A stretch of DNA of 64,000 nt from a bacterium BMS3Bbin13 (GCA_002897735.1 BDTW01000044.1:29874-93873), one strand, 5' to 3'; counted from the stretch's first letter, positions 19,594-28,694 are shown. The notes: generated from the sequence alone by a model not told the origin. Made by a program: numbers and translations.

Positions 19594-20393
19594 GCGCGGT
19601 CCTGTTGGCGATGCCGGGCTCGTGGGAACCGCCGCGGTTGGGATTGCACAGGGTCCTGTTGATCGCCCTGGGCCTGGAGGTCGCCCCGGTTGTGCTGCTG
19701 CTGTGGCTGTGGCATCACGACCCGGCCCCGCCGCTACCGGCGGTGATGCCGCAGGTCACTACGGTCAGCTTCGTCAGGCTGCCGCCGCGGGTGCCGGTCG
19801 TGCCCAAGGTGGTGCCGCCGCCGCCACCACCGCCGCCGCCACCCAAACTCGTGGTGCACAAATTGATCGTGCCCAAGATCGTGCCGCCGCCACCGCTGCC
19901 CAAACCCGATATCGTTATCCCCAAAAAGGTCCGGCCAAAGCCCGTGGTGCACAAACCGGTTGTACATAAACCCGTGGTACACAAGCCGGTGCCCAAGCCG
20001 CGCCCTGTTCCGCATCCTCCGGTGGTATCGCATCCGGTACCGCAGGCGGTCAAATCCCCGACGCCCGCCCCGCGCGTGGTCGCGGTCCCCGGCCCCCCCC
20101 CTTCGGCTATCGCCGCCTACGCCGCGTCCCTGCACACACTGATCCAGAACAACGTCGTGGTCAGTGCCATCATCTCGCAGCTCGGGCTTTCCGGCAGCGT
20201 GCGGGTGCGCTTTACTCTCGGTCCCCGGGGAGGCCGCGTGCTCGATGTCCAAGTGCTCTCGGCCGACGCCAATCGGCTGATCCGCCAGGTCGCCCTCAAG
20301 ACCGTTCAGAATCTCAGTTACCCCTCATTCCCCAAGACCTTCGGTACCGCCGCGCGCGCCTTCGAGGTCACTGTACAAATCGAACGCCGGTAG
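19590..20393 (+). CDS. tonB: TonB energy-transduction protein
   Basis: Couples the ExbBD motor to outer-membrane receptors. 267 residues. There is an N-terminal membrane anchor (VLLIALGLEVAPVVLLLWLW), then a long Pro-rich periplasm-spanning linker. The linker contains a run of ten prolines and three tandem HKPVV units. The C-terminal TonB domain (about 175-267) has SGSVRVRFTLGPRGGRVLDV and FEVTVQIERR. Start codon overlaps exbD. The linker is compositionally extreme and likely extended. Being encoded between a receptor and a phosphoesterase suggests a dedicated rather than housekeeping TonB; no other tonB is in the window. Confidence 0.92.
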   Translation: MSAVLLAMPGSWEPPRLGLHRVLLIALGLEVAPVVLLLWLWHHDPAPPLPAVMPQVTTVSFVRLPPRVPVVPKVVPPPPPPPPPPKLVVHKLIVPKIVPPPPLPKPDIVIPKKVRPKPVVHKPVVHKPVVHKPVPKPRPVPHPPVVSHPVPQAVKSPTPAPRVVAVPGPPPSAIAAYAASLHTLIQNNVVVSAIISQLGLSGSVRVRFTLGPRGGRVLDVQVLSADANRLIRQVALKTVQNLSYPSFPKTFGTAARAFEVTVQIERR

Positions 20394-20412
20394 CATAAAG
20401 GAGTTCCTTCGG

Positions 20413-23247
20413 ATGAATGGCCCTTTTTATATTTTTGTAGATCCTTATGCCGTCGTGATCCGGGAGGACTGCACGGGGTCGCCCCGGATATCCCGTGCCC
20501 GGGCGCTTGTCCTGTTGCTGACCTGCGCTATGGCGCTGGCCGGGGTCGCCCGGGCCGCCGGCGGGTGGAGACGCCCGATCACCGGTCGCCTGGACGACCT
20601 TCCGGCGGTCACCCATGTCATTCCCACCGGTCGCCGTATCAGCCCCATCGGTCGACTCGTCGGCACACCCAACTTCGCGACGGCGGTGGTCGTCGATCGG
20701 GGAGCCGCTTACGTCCTCGCCAACGGCGCCACCCGCACCCAGACGGTTACTCGCTACGACGCCGCCCGCCTCGAAGTCCTCGATCAGGCGCAGGGCTTTC
20801 GGAAGGCGCCGCCGGTCGCCGCCGGCGGCAGGTCGACGGGATCGACCCACATCACCCGTATCGCTCATCAGAACTTCTTTCAAGGGTTGGCGGCCGGCCC
20901 CCATGGGCGGCTCTATGCCACCGGCGGCGGCAGCGATGTCCTGGTTGCCATGCGGCCCGGCGCCGACGGCCTCGAGGTGCTGCGGCGTTACCGGCTGGCC
21001 TATTATCCCTTTCCGAAGGATCAATACCCCTATGAATACCAGGGCTCACGGGGGAAGGCCTATCACTTCTACCCGGATGGCGTGACCTTGGATCGCGACG
21101 CTACCCACGCCTACGTCACCGGCCTGCTCAGTAACGCCGTGGCCCGTATCGATTTACGGACCGGTGCGACGCAGTATGCCAACGCCGGGCCCTATCCCTT
21201 TGCTCCCGTGCTGACCGACAACGGCCGGCGCCTGGTCGTCAGCGATTGGGGGGACTGCGGGGTGAGCGTGCTCGACGCCCGCACCCTCAAGACGCTGGGC
21301 CGGGTTTGCATCGGGCCGGCTACCGGGCCCGGTAATCCGGACCCGGGCGTGCATCCTACCGCGCTGGTCGCTTTACCGGGCACCAGCCGGGTCGTGTTCA
21401 CCGCCTCCAATCTCGATGAGGCCGTCGAGATCGACGCGCGCAGTCTCAAGGTCGTGCGCATCTTCGACGACGCCCCCTATCCGGGTGCCCTGCCGGGCAG
21501 CTACCCCGACGGGGTCGCCGTGCATGCCGGCCGGCTCTATGTCGCCAACGCCGGCAATGACGATGTCGCCGTGTTCGATCTGCACAGCGGCCGGCGCCTC
21601 GGCCTGATCCCCACCGCCTGGTATCCCACCGCCGTCGGCGCCGGTCCCAAGGCGCTCTACATCACCGCCGCCAAGGGTTTGGGAAGCGGCCCCAATCTTC
21701 GGCGCCAGTGGGTGGGCGATATGATGCACGGGGTATTGCAGCGCCTGAGTTACGCCCGGATCGACCGTGAGCTGCCGCGCTTGACCGCGCTGGCTTTGAC
21801 CGATAATGGCTTCGACGCCTCCCGGCGTGCGGCTTTGGCCCGTGACAACCGGCGGACCACGCAATATCTGCATCATCATATCCATTACGTCGTCTTCATC
21901 TTGCGCGAGAACAAGACCTTCGACGAGGAACTGGGCGACTTCGCCCCCGCCGGTCGCCGGGCGGATCCCAAACTCGCCCTTTACGGACCGCGCGAGCTGC
22001 CCAACCTGTTCGCCTGGGCGCGACACGACAGCCTGTTCGTCAACTTCTATGTCGACGGCGAGGTCACCGCCCAGGCCCATCAGTGGGTCACCGGCGCATC
22101 GGACTCCGACTTCATCGAACGTACCTGGCCCCAGTATTATTCCGGCCGCGGTTTGATCGCCGGTCCCGGCTGGACCCAGTCACTGGTGCCCGCTTCGCTT
22201 AGCGACGGCACCGGCGGTCTCCCCGGCGGCGCGGCCGATCCCTTCGCCATTTACACGGATCTATCCGTGCTCGGTAAATGGTCCAATCCCTGGATCGCCT
22301 ATCCCGAGCGGCTTTACCTGTTCAACAATCTGCTCACCCACGGGGTCAGCTTCGAGGACTTCGGCGAGTTCGTGTCACGCAACGAGGCCGGGGCCATCTC
22401 CCCGGCCATGCGGGTGCATCTGGCCGTCGATTTCCCCGGCTGGGACCGCATGATCCTCGATACCCGCCGCGCCCGGGTCGCCATCGACTGGATGCGCAAA
22501 CACGCCGGTGACCTGCCGCACTTCATCTACATGTGGCTGCCCGATGATCACACCGCCGGCCGCAGCCCCTGCTACTACACTCCGGATTACTATGTCGCCG
22601 ACAACGATCTGGCCACCGCCCGGGTTATTCACTATTTGAGCACCACTCCGCAGTGGAAGCACATGGTCGTGTTCGTCAATGAGGATGACGCCCAGTCCGG
22701 GGCCGACCACATCAATGCTCACCGCAGCTTCGCGGTCGCCTTGGGTCCCTGGGTTCGGCGGACCCAGGTCGCGACCCGCTATTCGCAGGTCAACCTCGTC
22801 CGCACCTTCGAGGCCGTCTTGGGTTTGCCTCCGATGTCGCAATGGGACGCCAACGCCGCCGTCATCCGCGGCATCTGGCGGCGACGCCCCGACGACGCGC
22901 CCGTGCCCGTACGGGCGCAGCAGGTGCCGGTCGCGTTCAACCCCGGGGCCTGTCCGGACGGCAAGCTGCTGCGGCGCATCGCCGGAGCCGGCGGCCACAC
23001 CGTCACCGTCGCCTGGCTGCGCGCCCATCTGCGTACCGATCCGTCGGCCCCCCCCCTTCCCGCTTCGGGCGAGCGCTATACCCCCACCACTTTGCTCAAG
23101 GTCCCGGGACCCGAGCAGATGCGGCAGGAGTGGATCGCCACCAAGGGACTCAAGCGCTACGACCGGGCGATGCGCTACCTCAAAACCCTCGCCCGGAAAC
23201 ACCATGCCCCGCTTGATCATTATCTTGCGACTGATGACAACAATTGA
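20413..23247 (+). CDS. YncE-like beta-propeller fused to alkaline-phosphatase-type phosphoesterase
   Basis: 944-residue exported protein with two parts. After a cytoplasmic-looking leader comes a hydrophobic export signal (about 31-50, LVLLLTCAMALAGVARA). Residues about 65-430 form a YVTN/YncE-type beta-propeller with repeated strands such as PDGVAVHAGRLYVANAGNDD. From about residue 489 the phosphoesterase domain begins with HIHYVVFILRENKTFDEELG, homologous to the metal-site opening of the phospholipase C at 13691. It continues with YMWLPDDHTAG (about 710) and VFVNEDDAQSGADH (about 755). This architecture is known as a bifunctional YncE/alkaline phosphatase family protein; the substrate is unknown. 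It starts 19 bp after tonB with AAAGGAG in front. Its position suggests periplasmic or surface phosphate release feeding the TonB system. Confidence 0.88.
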   Translation: MNGPFYIFVDPYAVVIREDCTGSPRISRARALVLLLTCAMALAGVARAAGGWRRPITGRLDDLPAVTHVIPTGRRISPIGRLVGTPNFATAVVVDRGAAYVLANGATRTQTVTRYDAARLEVLDQAQGFRKAPPVAAGGRSTGSTHITRIAHQNFFQGLAAGPHGRLYATGGGSDVLVAMRPGADGLEVLRRYRLAYYPFPKDQYPYEYQGSRGKAYHFYPDGVTLDRDATHAYVTGLLSNAVARIDLRTGATQYANAGPYPFAPVLTDNGRRLVVSDWGDCGVSVLDARTLKTLGRVCIGPATGPGNPDPGVHPTALVALPGTSRVVFTASNLDEAVEIDARSLKVVRIFDDAPYPGALPGSYPDGVAVHAGRLYVANAGNDDVAVFDLHSGRRLGLIPTAWYPTAVGAGPKALYITAAKGLGSGPNLRRQWVGDMMHGVLQRLSYARIDRELPRLTALALTDNGFDASRRAALARDNRRTTQYLHHHIHYVVFILRENKTFDEELGDFAPAGRRADPKLALYGPRELPNLFAWARHDSLFVNFYVDGEVTAQAHQWVTGASDSDFIERTWPQYYSGRGLIAGPGWTQSLVPASLSDGTGGLPGGAADPFAIYTDLSVLGKWSNPWIAYPERLYLFNNLLTHGVSFEDFGEFVSRNEAGAISPAMRVHLAVDFPGWDRMILDTRRARVAIDWMRKHAGDLPHFIYMWLPDDHTAGRSPCYYTPDYYVADNDLATARVIHYLSTTPQWKHMVVFVNEDDAQSGADHINAHRSFAVALGPWVRRTQVATRYSQVNLVRTFEAVLGLPPMSQWDANAAVIRGIWRRRPDDAPVPVRAQQVPVAFNPGACPDGKLLRRIAGAGGHTVTVAWLRAHLRTDPSAPPLPASGERYTPTTLLKVPGPEQMRQEWIATKGLKRYDRAMRYLKTLARKHHAPLDHYLATDDNN

Positions 23248-23396
23248 ACCGGGCACTTCGGCCATAGCCGTATCCGCCTACGGATGCACCGGCTCAGGCG
23301 GCACTCGGCGACGCGCAGCGACGTTGTGGTAGGCTGTTGTGCGGTCCGGGGCGGGTGACCCGGGGCGTCGACGGGTGGGATCGCCGGAGGTCGCGG

Positions 23397-23627
23397 ATGG
23401 GTGCAGGGCGTACGGCTCGGGTCGGACGGGCAGGGTGGGCGGGGCCGGTGCTCCTCGGGACGCCGGCGGCGCTGCCGTCGGGGTGCGTGGCGTTGCCGGT
23501 CGGCGGCGCGGCGGGCGACGGCTGCGGTGTGGGTGAGGACCGGCGCGGCGCCGGGCGCATCGCCGACGACGCGGCGATTGCGGCGCGTGTGAATGCCCGC
23601 TGTGTGCGCGGGGTGCCGGCCCGGTAG
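23397..23627 (+). pseudogene. Degraded BON-domain lipoprotein
   Basis: A 76-codon frame reads LPSGCVALPVGGAAGDG then EDRRGAGRIADDAAIAARV. This closely matches the lipobox and the start of the first BON domain of YraP/OsmY-like outer-membrane lipoproteins (SGCVALVVGG...DRRSAGQIADDAAITARV in those I recall). The frame stops right after, so both BON domains are lost, and the signal peptide is full of Arg/Gly substitutions. Read as a decayed N-terminal fragment. The remainder of the 413-bp gap before the amidotransferase shows nothing else. Confidence 0.5.
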
Positions 23628-23660
23628 CGGGTCCGGGCGCCACGGGTCGACTCTCCCTCC

Positions 23661-25442
23661 ATGTGCGGGATCTGCGGCGAACTGCGATTCGACGGGGCGG
23701 CGCCCGATCCCGGTCGTATCGCACGCATGTCCGATGCGCTCGCGCGGCGCGGCCCGGACCACGCCGGCGCGTGGTTCGACGGCCCGCTGGCGTTCGGCCA
23801 TCGGCGCCTGGCGATCATCGACCTCTCGTCGCGCGCCGACCAACCCATGGTGGATGCCGGTGCGGGCCTCGCGCTGGTCTTCAACGGCACCATCTATAAT
23901 TACCGCGAACTGCGTGCCGAACTCGCCGCGCGCGGGCACCGCTTCTCCTCCGACGGCGACAGCGAGGTGATCCTCAAGGCCTATGCCGAGTGGGGCGGGG
24001 ACTGCGTCGGGCGCCTGCACGGCATGTTCGCCTTCGCGATCTGGGATCGGGGCGCGCGGCGGCTGTTCCTGGCGCGCGACCGCCTCGGGATCAAGCCGCT
24101 CTACTACAGTCGCGATCGCACCGCACTGCGCTTCGCCTCCACCTCGCAGGCGTTGCTCGCGGCGGGCGGCGTCGACACCGCGATCGATCCGGTCGCGCTG
24201 CACCACCATCTGACGCTGCACGCCGTGGTACCGGCGCCGCGCACGCTGCTCGCCGGCCTTCGCAAGCTCGCACCCGCGACGACGCTCACCGTGGAGGCGG
24301 ACGGGCGCCGGCAGGCGCGCGAGTACTGGCGCCTGGAGGCGCGCCGGCCGGCGCAGCCGCGCGACGACCGGGAATGGATCGAGGCGACCGGCGAGGCGCT
24401 CACGCGTGCCGTGCGTCGGCGCCGGCTGGCCGCCGACGTGCCGGTCGGCGTGCTGCTCTCCGGGGGGCTGGATTCGAGTCTCCTGGTGGCGTTGCTCGCG
24501 CAGGAGGGTGGCGGGCGGTTGCACACCTTCTCGGTCGGCTTCGAAGACGTGGGTGAGGAGCGCGGCAGCGAGTTCGAGTACTCCGACGCGGTGGCGGCGC
24601 GGTTCGGGACCGAACACCACCGGTTCCGGATCGCCAACGACGCGCTGCTCGCACGCCTGCCGGAGGCCGTCGACCAGATGGCCGAACCCATGGTGGCGCA
24701 GGACGCGATCGCCTTCTATCTGCTGGCCGAGCGTGTATCGCGAGAGGTCAAGGTCGTACAGAGCGGGCAGGGCGCCGACGAGGTGTTCGGGGGGTATTTC
24801 TGGTATCCGCGCATGGCGGCGGCGTCGGGCACCGACCTGGAGCGTTTCCGCAGCCACTACTTCGACCGCGACCACGCGGAGTTCCTGGAGACGGTCGACA
24901 CCGCGTACCACGGGCCGGACTACACTTCGGCGCGCATCCGCGCGCTGCTCGCGCGCCCCGGGGCGGACACCTTCCTCGACCGGGTGCTGCGCCTGGATGT
25001 CGACACGTTGATCGTGGACGACCCGGTGAAGCGGGTGGACAACATGACCATGGCCTGGGGTCTGGAGGCGCGTGTGCCGTTCCTCGACCACGAACTGGTG
25101 GAACTGGCCGCCGCCATGCCGCCCGAACTGAAGCTGCGCGAGGGCGGCAAGTACCCGCTACGGGTGCTGGCGCGCGGTCGGCTGCCGGATACGGTCATCG
25201 ACCGGCCCAAGGGCTATTTTCCGGTGCCGGCGCTGAAGCTCGTGTGCGGCACGTTCCTGGAGTTCATGACCGGCATCCTGAACTCGGAGGCCTGCCGGCG
25301 CCGCGGCCTGTTCCGCCGTGCCTACGTGGAGCGGCTGCTCGCCGATCCGGAGCGGCACCTGACGCGGATCCGGGGCAGCAAGTTGTGGCACCTGGCGCTG
25401 CTCGAGCTGTGGCTGCAGCGCAACGTGGACTCCGTCGGCTGA
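23661..25442 (+). CDS. Asparagine synthase-type amidotransferase (probable NAGGN amidotransferase)
   Basis: Glutamine-dependent amidotransferase, 593 residues. Cys2 (MCGICGE) is the N-terminal glutaminase nucleophile; RRGPDH and VFNGTIYNYRELR complete that domain. The synthetase domain has the ATP PP-loop SGGLDSS near residue 267 and GQGADEVFGGY further on. Phrases such as FGHRRLAIIDLSSRADQPMVD, VALHHHLTLHAVVPAPRT and the roughly 590-residue length resemble the N-acetylglutaminylglutamine amidotransferase group, which makes the osmoprotectant NAGGN, more than AsnB proper. The usual partner, the N-acetylglutaminylglutamine synthetase, is not next door, so asparagine synthesis or another amidation remains possible. 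The gene is GC-rich like the chromosome backbone. Confidence 0.85.
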   Translation: MCGICGELRFDGAAPDPGRIARMSDALARRGPDHAGAWFDGPLAFGHRRLAIIDLSSRADQPMVDAGAGLALVFNGTIYNYRELRAELAARGHRFSSDGDSEVILKAYAEWGGDCVGRLHGMFAFAIWDRGARRLFLARDRLGIKPLYYSRDRTALRFASTSQALLAAGGVDTAIDPVALHHHLTLHAVVPAPRTLLAGLRKLAPATTLTVEADGRRQAREYWRLEARRPAQPRDDREWIEATGEALTRAVRRRRLAADVPVGVLLSGGLDSSLLVALLAQEGGGRLHTFSVGFEDVGEERGSEFEYSDAVAARFGTEHHRFRIANDALLARLPEAVDQMAEPMVAQDAIAFYLLAERVSREVKVVQSGQGADEVFGGYFWYPRMAAASGTDLERFRSHYFDRDHAEFLETVDTAYHGPDYTSARIRALLARPGADTFLDRVLRLDVDTLIVDDPVKRVDNMTMAWGLEARVPFLDHELVELAAAMPPELKLREGGKYPLRVLARGRLPDTVIDRPKGYFPVPALKLVCGTFLEFMTGILNSEACRRRGLFRRAYVERLLADPERHLTRIRGSKLWHLALLELWLQRNVDSVG

Positions 25443-25475
25443 TCCGATGTCGCGGGTGCGCGGTTCCACGACGTC

Positions 25476-25704
25476 GGCCGGGCGAGCCCGGCCCTACGGG
25501 TGGGTGTGGTCGCCAATGTGGGTGGATCGGGGCGGACCCCGCGGGGCGGCGGTATCCACCTGTAGGGCGGGCCGAGGCCCGCCGCCGGCGGCGGATCATT
25601 CCGTAGCGCCCGGGATGGACGTGAAATGGCGTCGGCCGGGCGAGATCGGCCCGGCTCCCCCTCGGCGTCGAAAGAAGGTGGTAGGGCGGGGCTCGCCCCG
25701 CCGG
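25476..25704. repeat. Cluster of four REP-like palindromes
   Basis: The 427-bp gap before grxD holds four copies of the dispersed palindrome in alternating orientation. They lie at 25476-25500 (GGCCGGGCGAGCCCGGCC then CTACGGG), 25559-25583 (TGTAGGGCGGGCCGAGGCCC form), 25633-25654 and 25681-25704 (GTAGGGCGGGGCTCGCCCCG form). No gene is visible in the gap. Confidence 0.75.
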
Positions 25705-25869
25705 CGACGCCGGCCGACCCGATGTCGCGGGTGGCGTTATTCCCCCGGGAAGGGTGCCTTTTCTTGATGCGGGTGCGCCGTTACACTGGGACACAGATCG
25801 TGGAGGGGCGCCGGCGCGCGCCCTGTTCCCCGTCCTCCGTTGAAACCCGACCCGAATACAGGTGACGCG

Positions 25870-26208
25870 ATGGCAGACCCGTTGCAACGTATCAAGGAAC
25901 AGGTGGAGAGTAATCCGGTGATCCTCTATATGAAGGGTACCCCGGACTTCCCGCAGTGCGGCTTCTCCGGCCGCGCGGCGCAGGCGCTGAAGGCCTGCGG
26001 AGCGGACTTCGCCTACATCAACATCCTGGTGGACCCGGAGATCTTCGAGTATCTGCCGAAGTTCGCCGACTGGCCGACCTTCCCGCAGCTCTACATCAAC
26101 GGCGAACTGATCGGCGGCTGCGATATCACGCTGGAGTTGCATCAGAAGGGCGAACTGCAGCCGATGGTGCAGCAGGCCATGGCCGGGAAGAAGACGGCGG
26201 AGTCCTGA
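25870..26208 (+). CDS. grxD: Monothiol glutaredoxin (Grx4/GrxD type)
   Basis: Iron-sulfur cluster carrier, 112 residues. The monothiol active site CGFS begins at Cys30 within MKGTPDFPQCGFSGRA. Glutathione-contact motifs follow: WPTFPQLYI and GGCDI. The start at ATG 25870 (MADPLQRIKEQV) matches family N-termini; a TTG ten codons upstream would add a non-conserved leader. Stands alone on the plus strand, convergent with the minus-strand gene at 26236. Confidence 0.95.
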   Translation: MADPLQRIKEQVESNPVILYMKGTPDFPQCGFSGRAAQALKACGADFAYINILVDPEIFEYLPKFADWPTFPQLYINGELIGGCDITLELHQKGELQPMVQQAMAGKKTAES

Positions 26209-26235
26209 TCTTCCCGCCCGCGGCGCGGTCAGCGG

Positions 26236-26796
26236 TCAGTGATCGTCGCGCTCGAGCCGCTGGAGTTCCTCGAGGATCGTGAGCACCAACTGCTCCCCCT
26301 GCGGGCTCATGCCGCGGGTGAGCCGCTCGAGCTCCCATTCACCGCGCACCAGCGGGTTCATGATCCCGGCCAGATGCGCCATGTCCCCGCCCATCTTCAG
26401 CATCTGCTGGGCCATGTCGGCGAGCAGTTGCAGGGACTCGAGGTTCCCGCGGCGCACGGCGTGGACCATCGCGGCGATTCCGGGTGCCGCCAGCCCGGGG
26501 TCCGGGGTGGCGTTGGGGTCCGGTAGAGTGGATGGGTTCTGCAACCCGCGCAGGATGGCCTCGACGATGATCCGATCCTCCTCGTCGAGGTCCTGCAGCA
26601 GGCCGGTGTCGCGCCGGCCCGCCAGGATCCGGCGGATCGCGGCCACGAGGCGTGTCCAGCCGTTCTTCTCCGCGAATTCGAGGGCCTGCTCGAGGTCCGG
26701 GACCCGGTCCCGGTTCTGGCAGCCCATGACCACCCGGTGGATGAGACCGGCGTGGGCTTGAAGAATCTGTTCCGTCTTTTCCGGCAACCGGGACAT
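26236..26796 (-). CDS. Conserved hypothetical protein, 186 aa
   Basis: Unrecognised soluble protein. It begins MSRLPEKTEQILQAHAGLIH at 26796, with AGGAGGAGA immediately upstream deciding the start over two in-frame ATGs further out. The sequence is helical and rich in Leu, Glu and Arg. A Pro-rich hinge (LPDPNATPDPGLAAPG, about residue 90) divides it into two helical halves. No membrane segment, signal peptide or cysteine motif is seen apart from an isolated GCQNRD. It lies on the same strand as, and downstream of, the REC-GGDEF gene, about 160 bp away. Function unknown. Confidence 0.72.
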   Translation of the reverse strand: MSRLPEKTEQILQAHAGLIHRVVMGCQNRDRVPDLEQALEFAEKNGWTRLVAAIRRILAGRRDTGLLQDLDEEDRIIVEAILRGLQNPSTLPDPNATPDPGLAAPGIAAMVHAVRRGNLESLQLLADMAQQMLKMGGDMAHLAGIMNPLVRGEWELERLTRGMSPQGEQLVLTILEELQRLERDDH

Positions 26797-26889
26797 GACC
26801 GTCTCCTCCTGCATCGTGGCGGGGCCGGGGGGCCGGAACCGGCGCATTCATGCGTCGATTCGGGGACAACGTCCGGCCGGCGCCGGGGG

Positions 26890-26924
26890 GCCCGGATTTC
26901 GGCCTGCGTCCTGCGGCCGGGCTA
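26890..26924. repeat. Dispersed repeat, second family (GCCGGGCTAC type)
   Basis: CCCGGATTTCGGCCTGCG followed by GCGGCCGGGCTAC. The same words build the 169-bp tandem array at 44-45 kb and recur near 50.7 kb, so this is a single dispersed copy. It overlaps no gene and lies just upstream of the hypothetical gene at 26236. Confidence 0.55.
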
Positions 26925-26956
26925 CGGCTCGCCGTGGCCGCAGGCGTGCGCCCGGC

Positions 26957-27904
26957 TCAATAGACCACCCGGTTGCGTCCCGCCTCCTTCGCGGCGTAGA
27001 GCTTCTCGTCGGCGCACTTGAGCAGCGCCTCGGGGGCCGGCAGTGTGCCGTGGGTATGACAACACACGCCCATCGAGATGGTGAGGGCCACGGCCCCGGC
27101 GCTGGTGATGATCGGCCGTTCCTGGATGGTTTCCAGAATGCGCTCGAATATCCCCACATTCAGTCGTATGTCCGGGTAGTGCATCACGACGGCAAACTCC
27201 TCGCCGCCCATGCGCACCACGATGTCGGTCGGACGCACCGCGCGCCGCAGGCGGGTGGCGAGGGACTTGAGGACCTCGTCGCCGACGTCGTGGCCGTACC
27301 GGTCGTTGACCGCCTTGAAATGATCGATGTCGATCATCACGCAACAGGTGGCTCCGCCGCGCGCCGTGGTCTCCAGGAGCAGTGCATTCAGCCGGCTCTC
27401 GAGGTAGCGCCGGTTGCCGAGGCCGGTGAGCGGATCGGTGGTGGCGAGTTCCTGCAGTTGCCGGTTGAAGCGGCTGAGCGCCGCGCTGGTCTCGAGTTGG
27501 GTGTTCTGGAGCGTGGAGATGCGTCCCGCGGCGTGGACCCGTGCGGCGAGTTCACGCTCGTCCAGCGGTTTGGTGAGGTAATCGTCCACGCCGCGTTCGA
27601 AGGCCTCCACCAAGGCGTCCACGCCCTCCTTTGCGGTAAACAGGATCACGGCCGTGTAGCGGTTGGTCTCCTCGTCGAGTTGGCGGATGCATTCGGTCAG
27701 GGTCAGCCCGTCCATGGACGGCATGACCCAGTCGGCGAGCACCACGTCGGCGCGGCGCTCGCGCAGCATCTCCAGGACCTGCCGCGCCTCGCCGGCGACG
27801 CGCACGTCCGTGTAGCCGGTGCGGGTGAGCGCGGCGCGGATGGTCGCGCAACTCACCTCCATGTCGTCGACTACGATCGTCGCGAGATCCGCATGCTTTG
27901 GCAT
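26957..27904 (-). CDS. Response regulator with diguanylate cyclase (REC-GGDEF)
   Basis: 315-residue two-domain signalling protein making cyclic di-GMP. The N-terminal receiver domain (about 8-125) has the acidic pocket VVVDD, the phospho-acceptor Asp in VVLADWVMPSMDG and the Lys of DYLTKPLDE. A coiled linker leads into the GGDEF domain: TTDPLTGLGNRRYLESRL at about 146, then the active site GGEEF. The product-inhibition I-site RXXD is present exactly five residues before it (RPTD-IVVRM-GGEEF), so feedback control is expected. No cognate histidine kinase is nearby. ATG at 27904. Confidence 0.92.
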   Translation of the reverse strand: MPKHADLATIVVDDMEVSCATIRAALTRTGYTDVRVAGEARQVLEMLRERRADVVLADWVMPSMDGLTLTECIRQLDEETNRYTAVILFTAKEGVDALVEAFERGVDDYLTKPLDERELAARVHAAGRISTLQNTQLETSAALSRFNRQLQELATTDPLTGLGNRRYLESRLNALLLETTARGGATCCVMIDIDHFKAVNDRYGHDVGDEVLKSLATRLRRAVRPTDIVVRMGGEEFAVVMHYPDIRLNVGIFERILETIQERPIITSAGAVALTISMGVCCHTHGTLPAPEALLKCADEKLYAAKEAGRNRVVY

Positions 27905-28058
27905 GGGGTTCGATCCCCGTGTTGTGATCGGTGGTGTCAGGGATGCTTCGGAACCGGTGTTGTAGTGTCTCCCCTCTGGGTATGTCGGCTACCTTACTTC
28001 CATTGGGGGCGGTCGAGGGGCGAGGTGCGGGCATCCGCCGTTCCGGGCATGTTTTTCT

Positions 28059-28694
28059 TTATCGGGCGCCGGCCGATTCCTGCAGCTCCTCCCAGCGGTT
28101 GACGACGGTGCAGAACAGGTCGGCGGTCTTCTCGGCGTCGTAGATGGCCGAGTGCGCCTGGTCCGGATCCCACCCCAGGCCCGCGGCCTGCACGGCGCGG
28201 GCCAGCACCGTCTGGCCGTAGGCCAGCCCCCCGAGGCTGACCGTGTCCAGCGAGCTGAACGGGTGGAAGGGGTTGCGCTTGATGCCGCAACGCGCCACCG
28301 CCGCGTTGAGAAAACCGAGGTCGAAGGAGGCGTTGTGCCCGACCAGGATGGCGCGGCTGCAACCCTGGTCGCGCACCGCCTGGCGTACGGGGCGGAAGAT
28401 GCGCTGCATCGCCTCGTGTTCGTCCACGGCACCGCGGAACGGGTGGTGAGGGTCGATCCCGTTCACTGCCAGGGACGCGGGGTCCATATGCGCTCCGGGG
28501 AAGGGCGCCACGTGGCAGGCGTGGGTCTCTGCGCGGCACAGGCGACCGTGCGCATCCATGTGCAGCAGCACGGCGGCGATCTCCAGGAGCGCGTCGTGGC
28601 GTGCGTCGAATCCGCCGGTCTCCACGTCCACCACGACCGGCAGGAAGCTCCGGAAGCGCCGGGCCATCAGGGATTTGTCGGGGGTCTCGCTCAT
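28059..28694 (-). CDS. rnt: Ribonuclease T
   Basis: DEDD-family 3'-5' exoribonuclease that trims the CCA end of tRNAs and matures 5S and other stable RNAs. About 211 residues from [14 protein letters not shown], matching family length; the longer upstream frame is non-conserved. Exo motifs: [40 protein letters not shown] (DEDDh). Divergent from the TraB/GumN gene, with a 172-bp shared upstream region. Confidence 0.94.
   Translation of the reverse strand: MSETPDKSLMARRFRSFLPVVVDVETGGFDARHDALLEIAAVLLHMDAHGRLCRAETHACHVAPFPGAHMDPASLAVNGIDPHHPFRGAVDEHEAMQRIFRPVRQAVRDQGCSRAILVGHNASFDLGFLNAAVARCGIKRNPFHPFSSLDTVSLGGLAYGQTVLARAVQAAGLGWDPDQAHSAIYDAEKTADLFCTVVNRWEELQESAGAR

Noticed and set aside
23220..25091. 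A 623-codon minus-strand frame under the amidotransferase
   Set aside because: Antisense shadow; the plus strand carries the full catalytic motifs.
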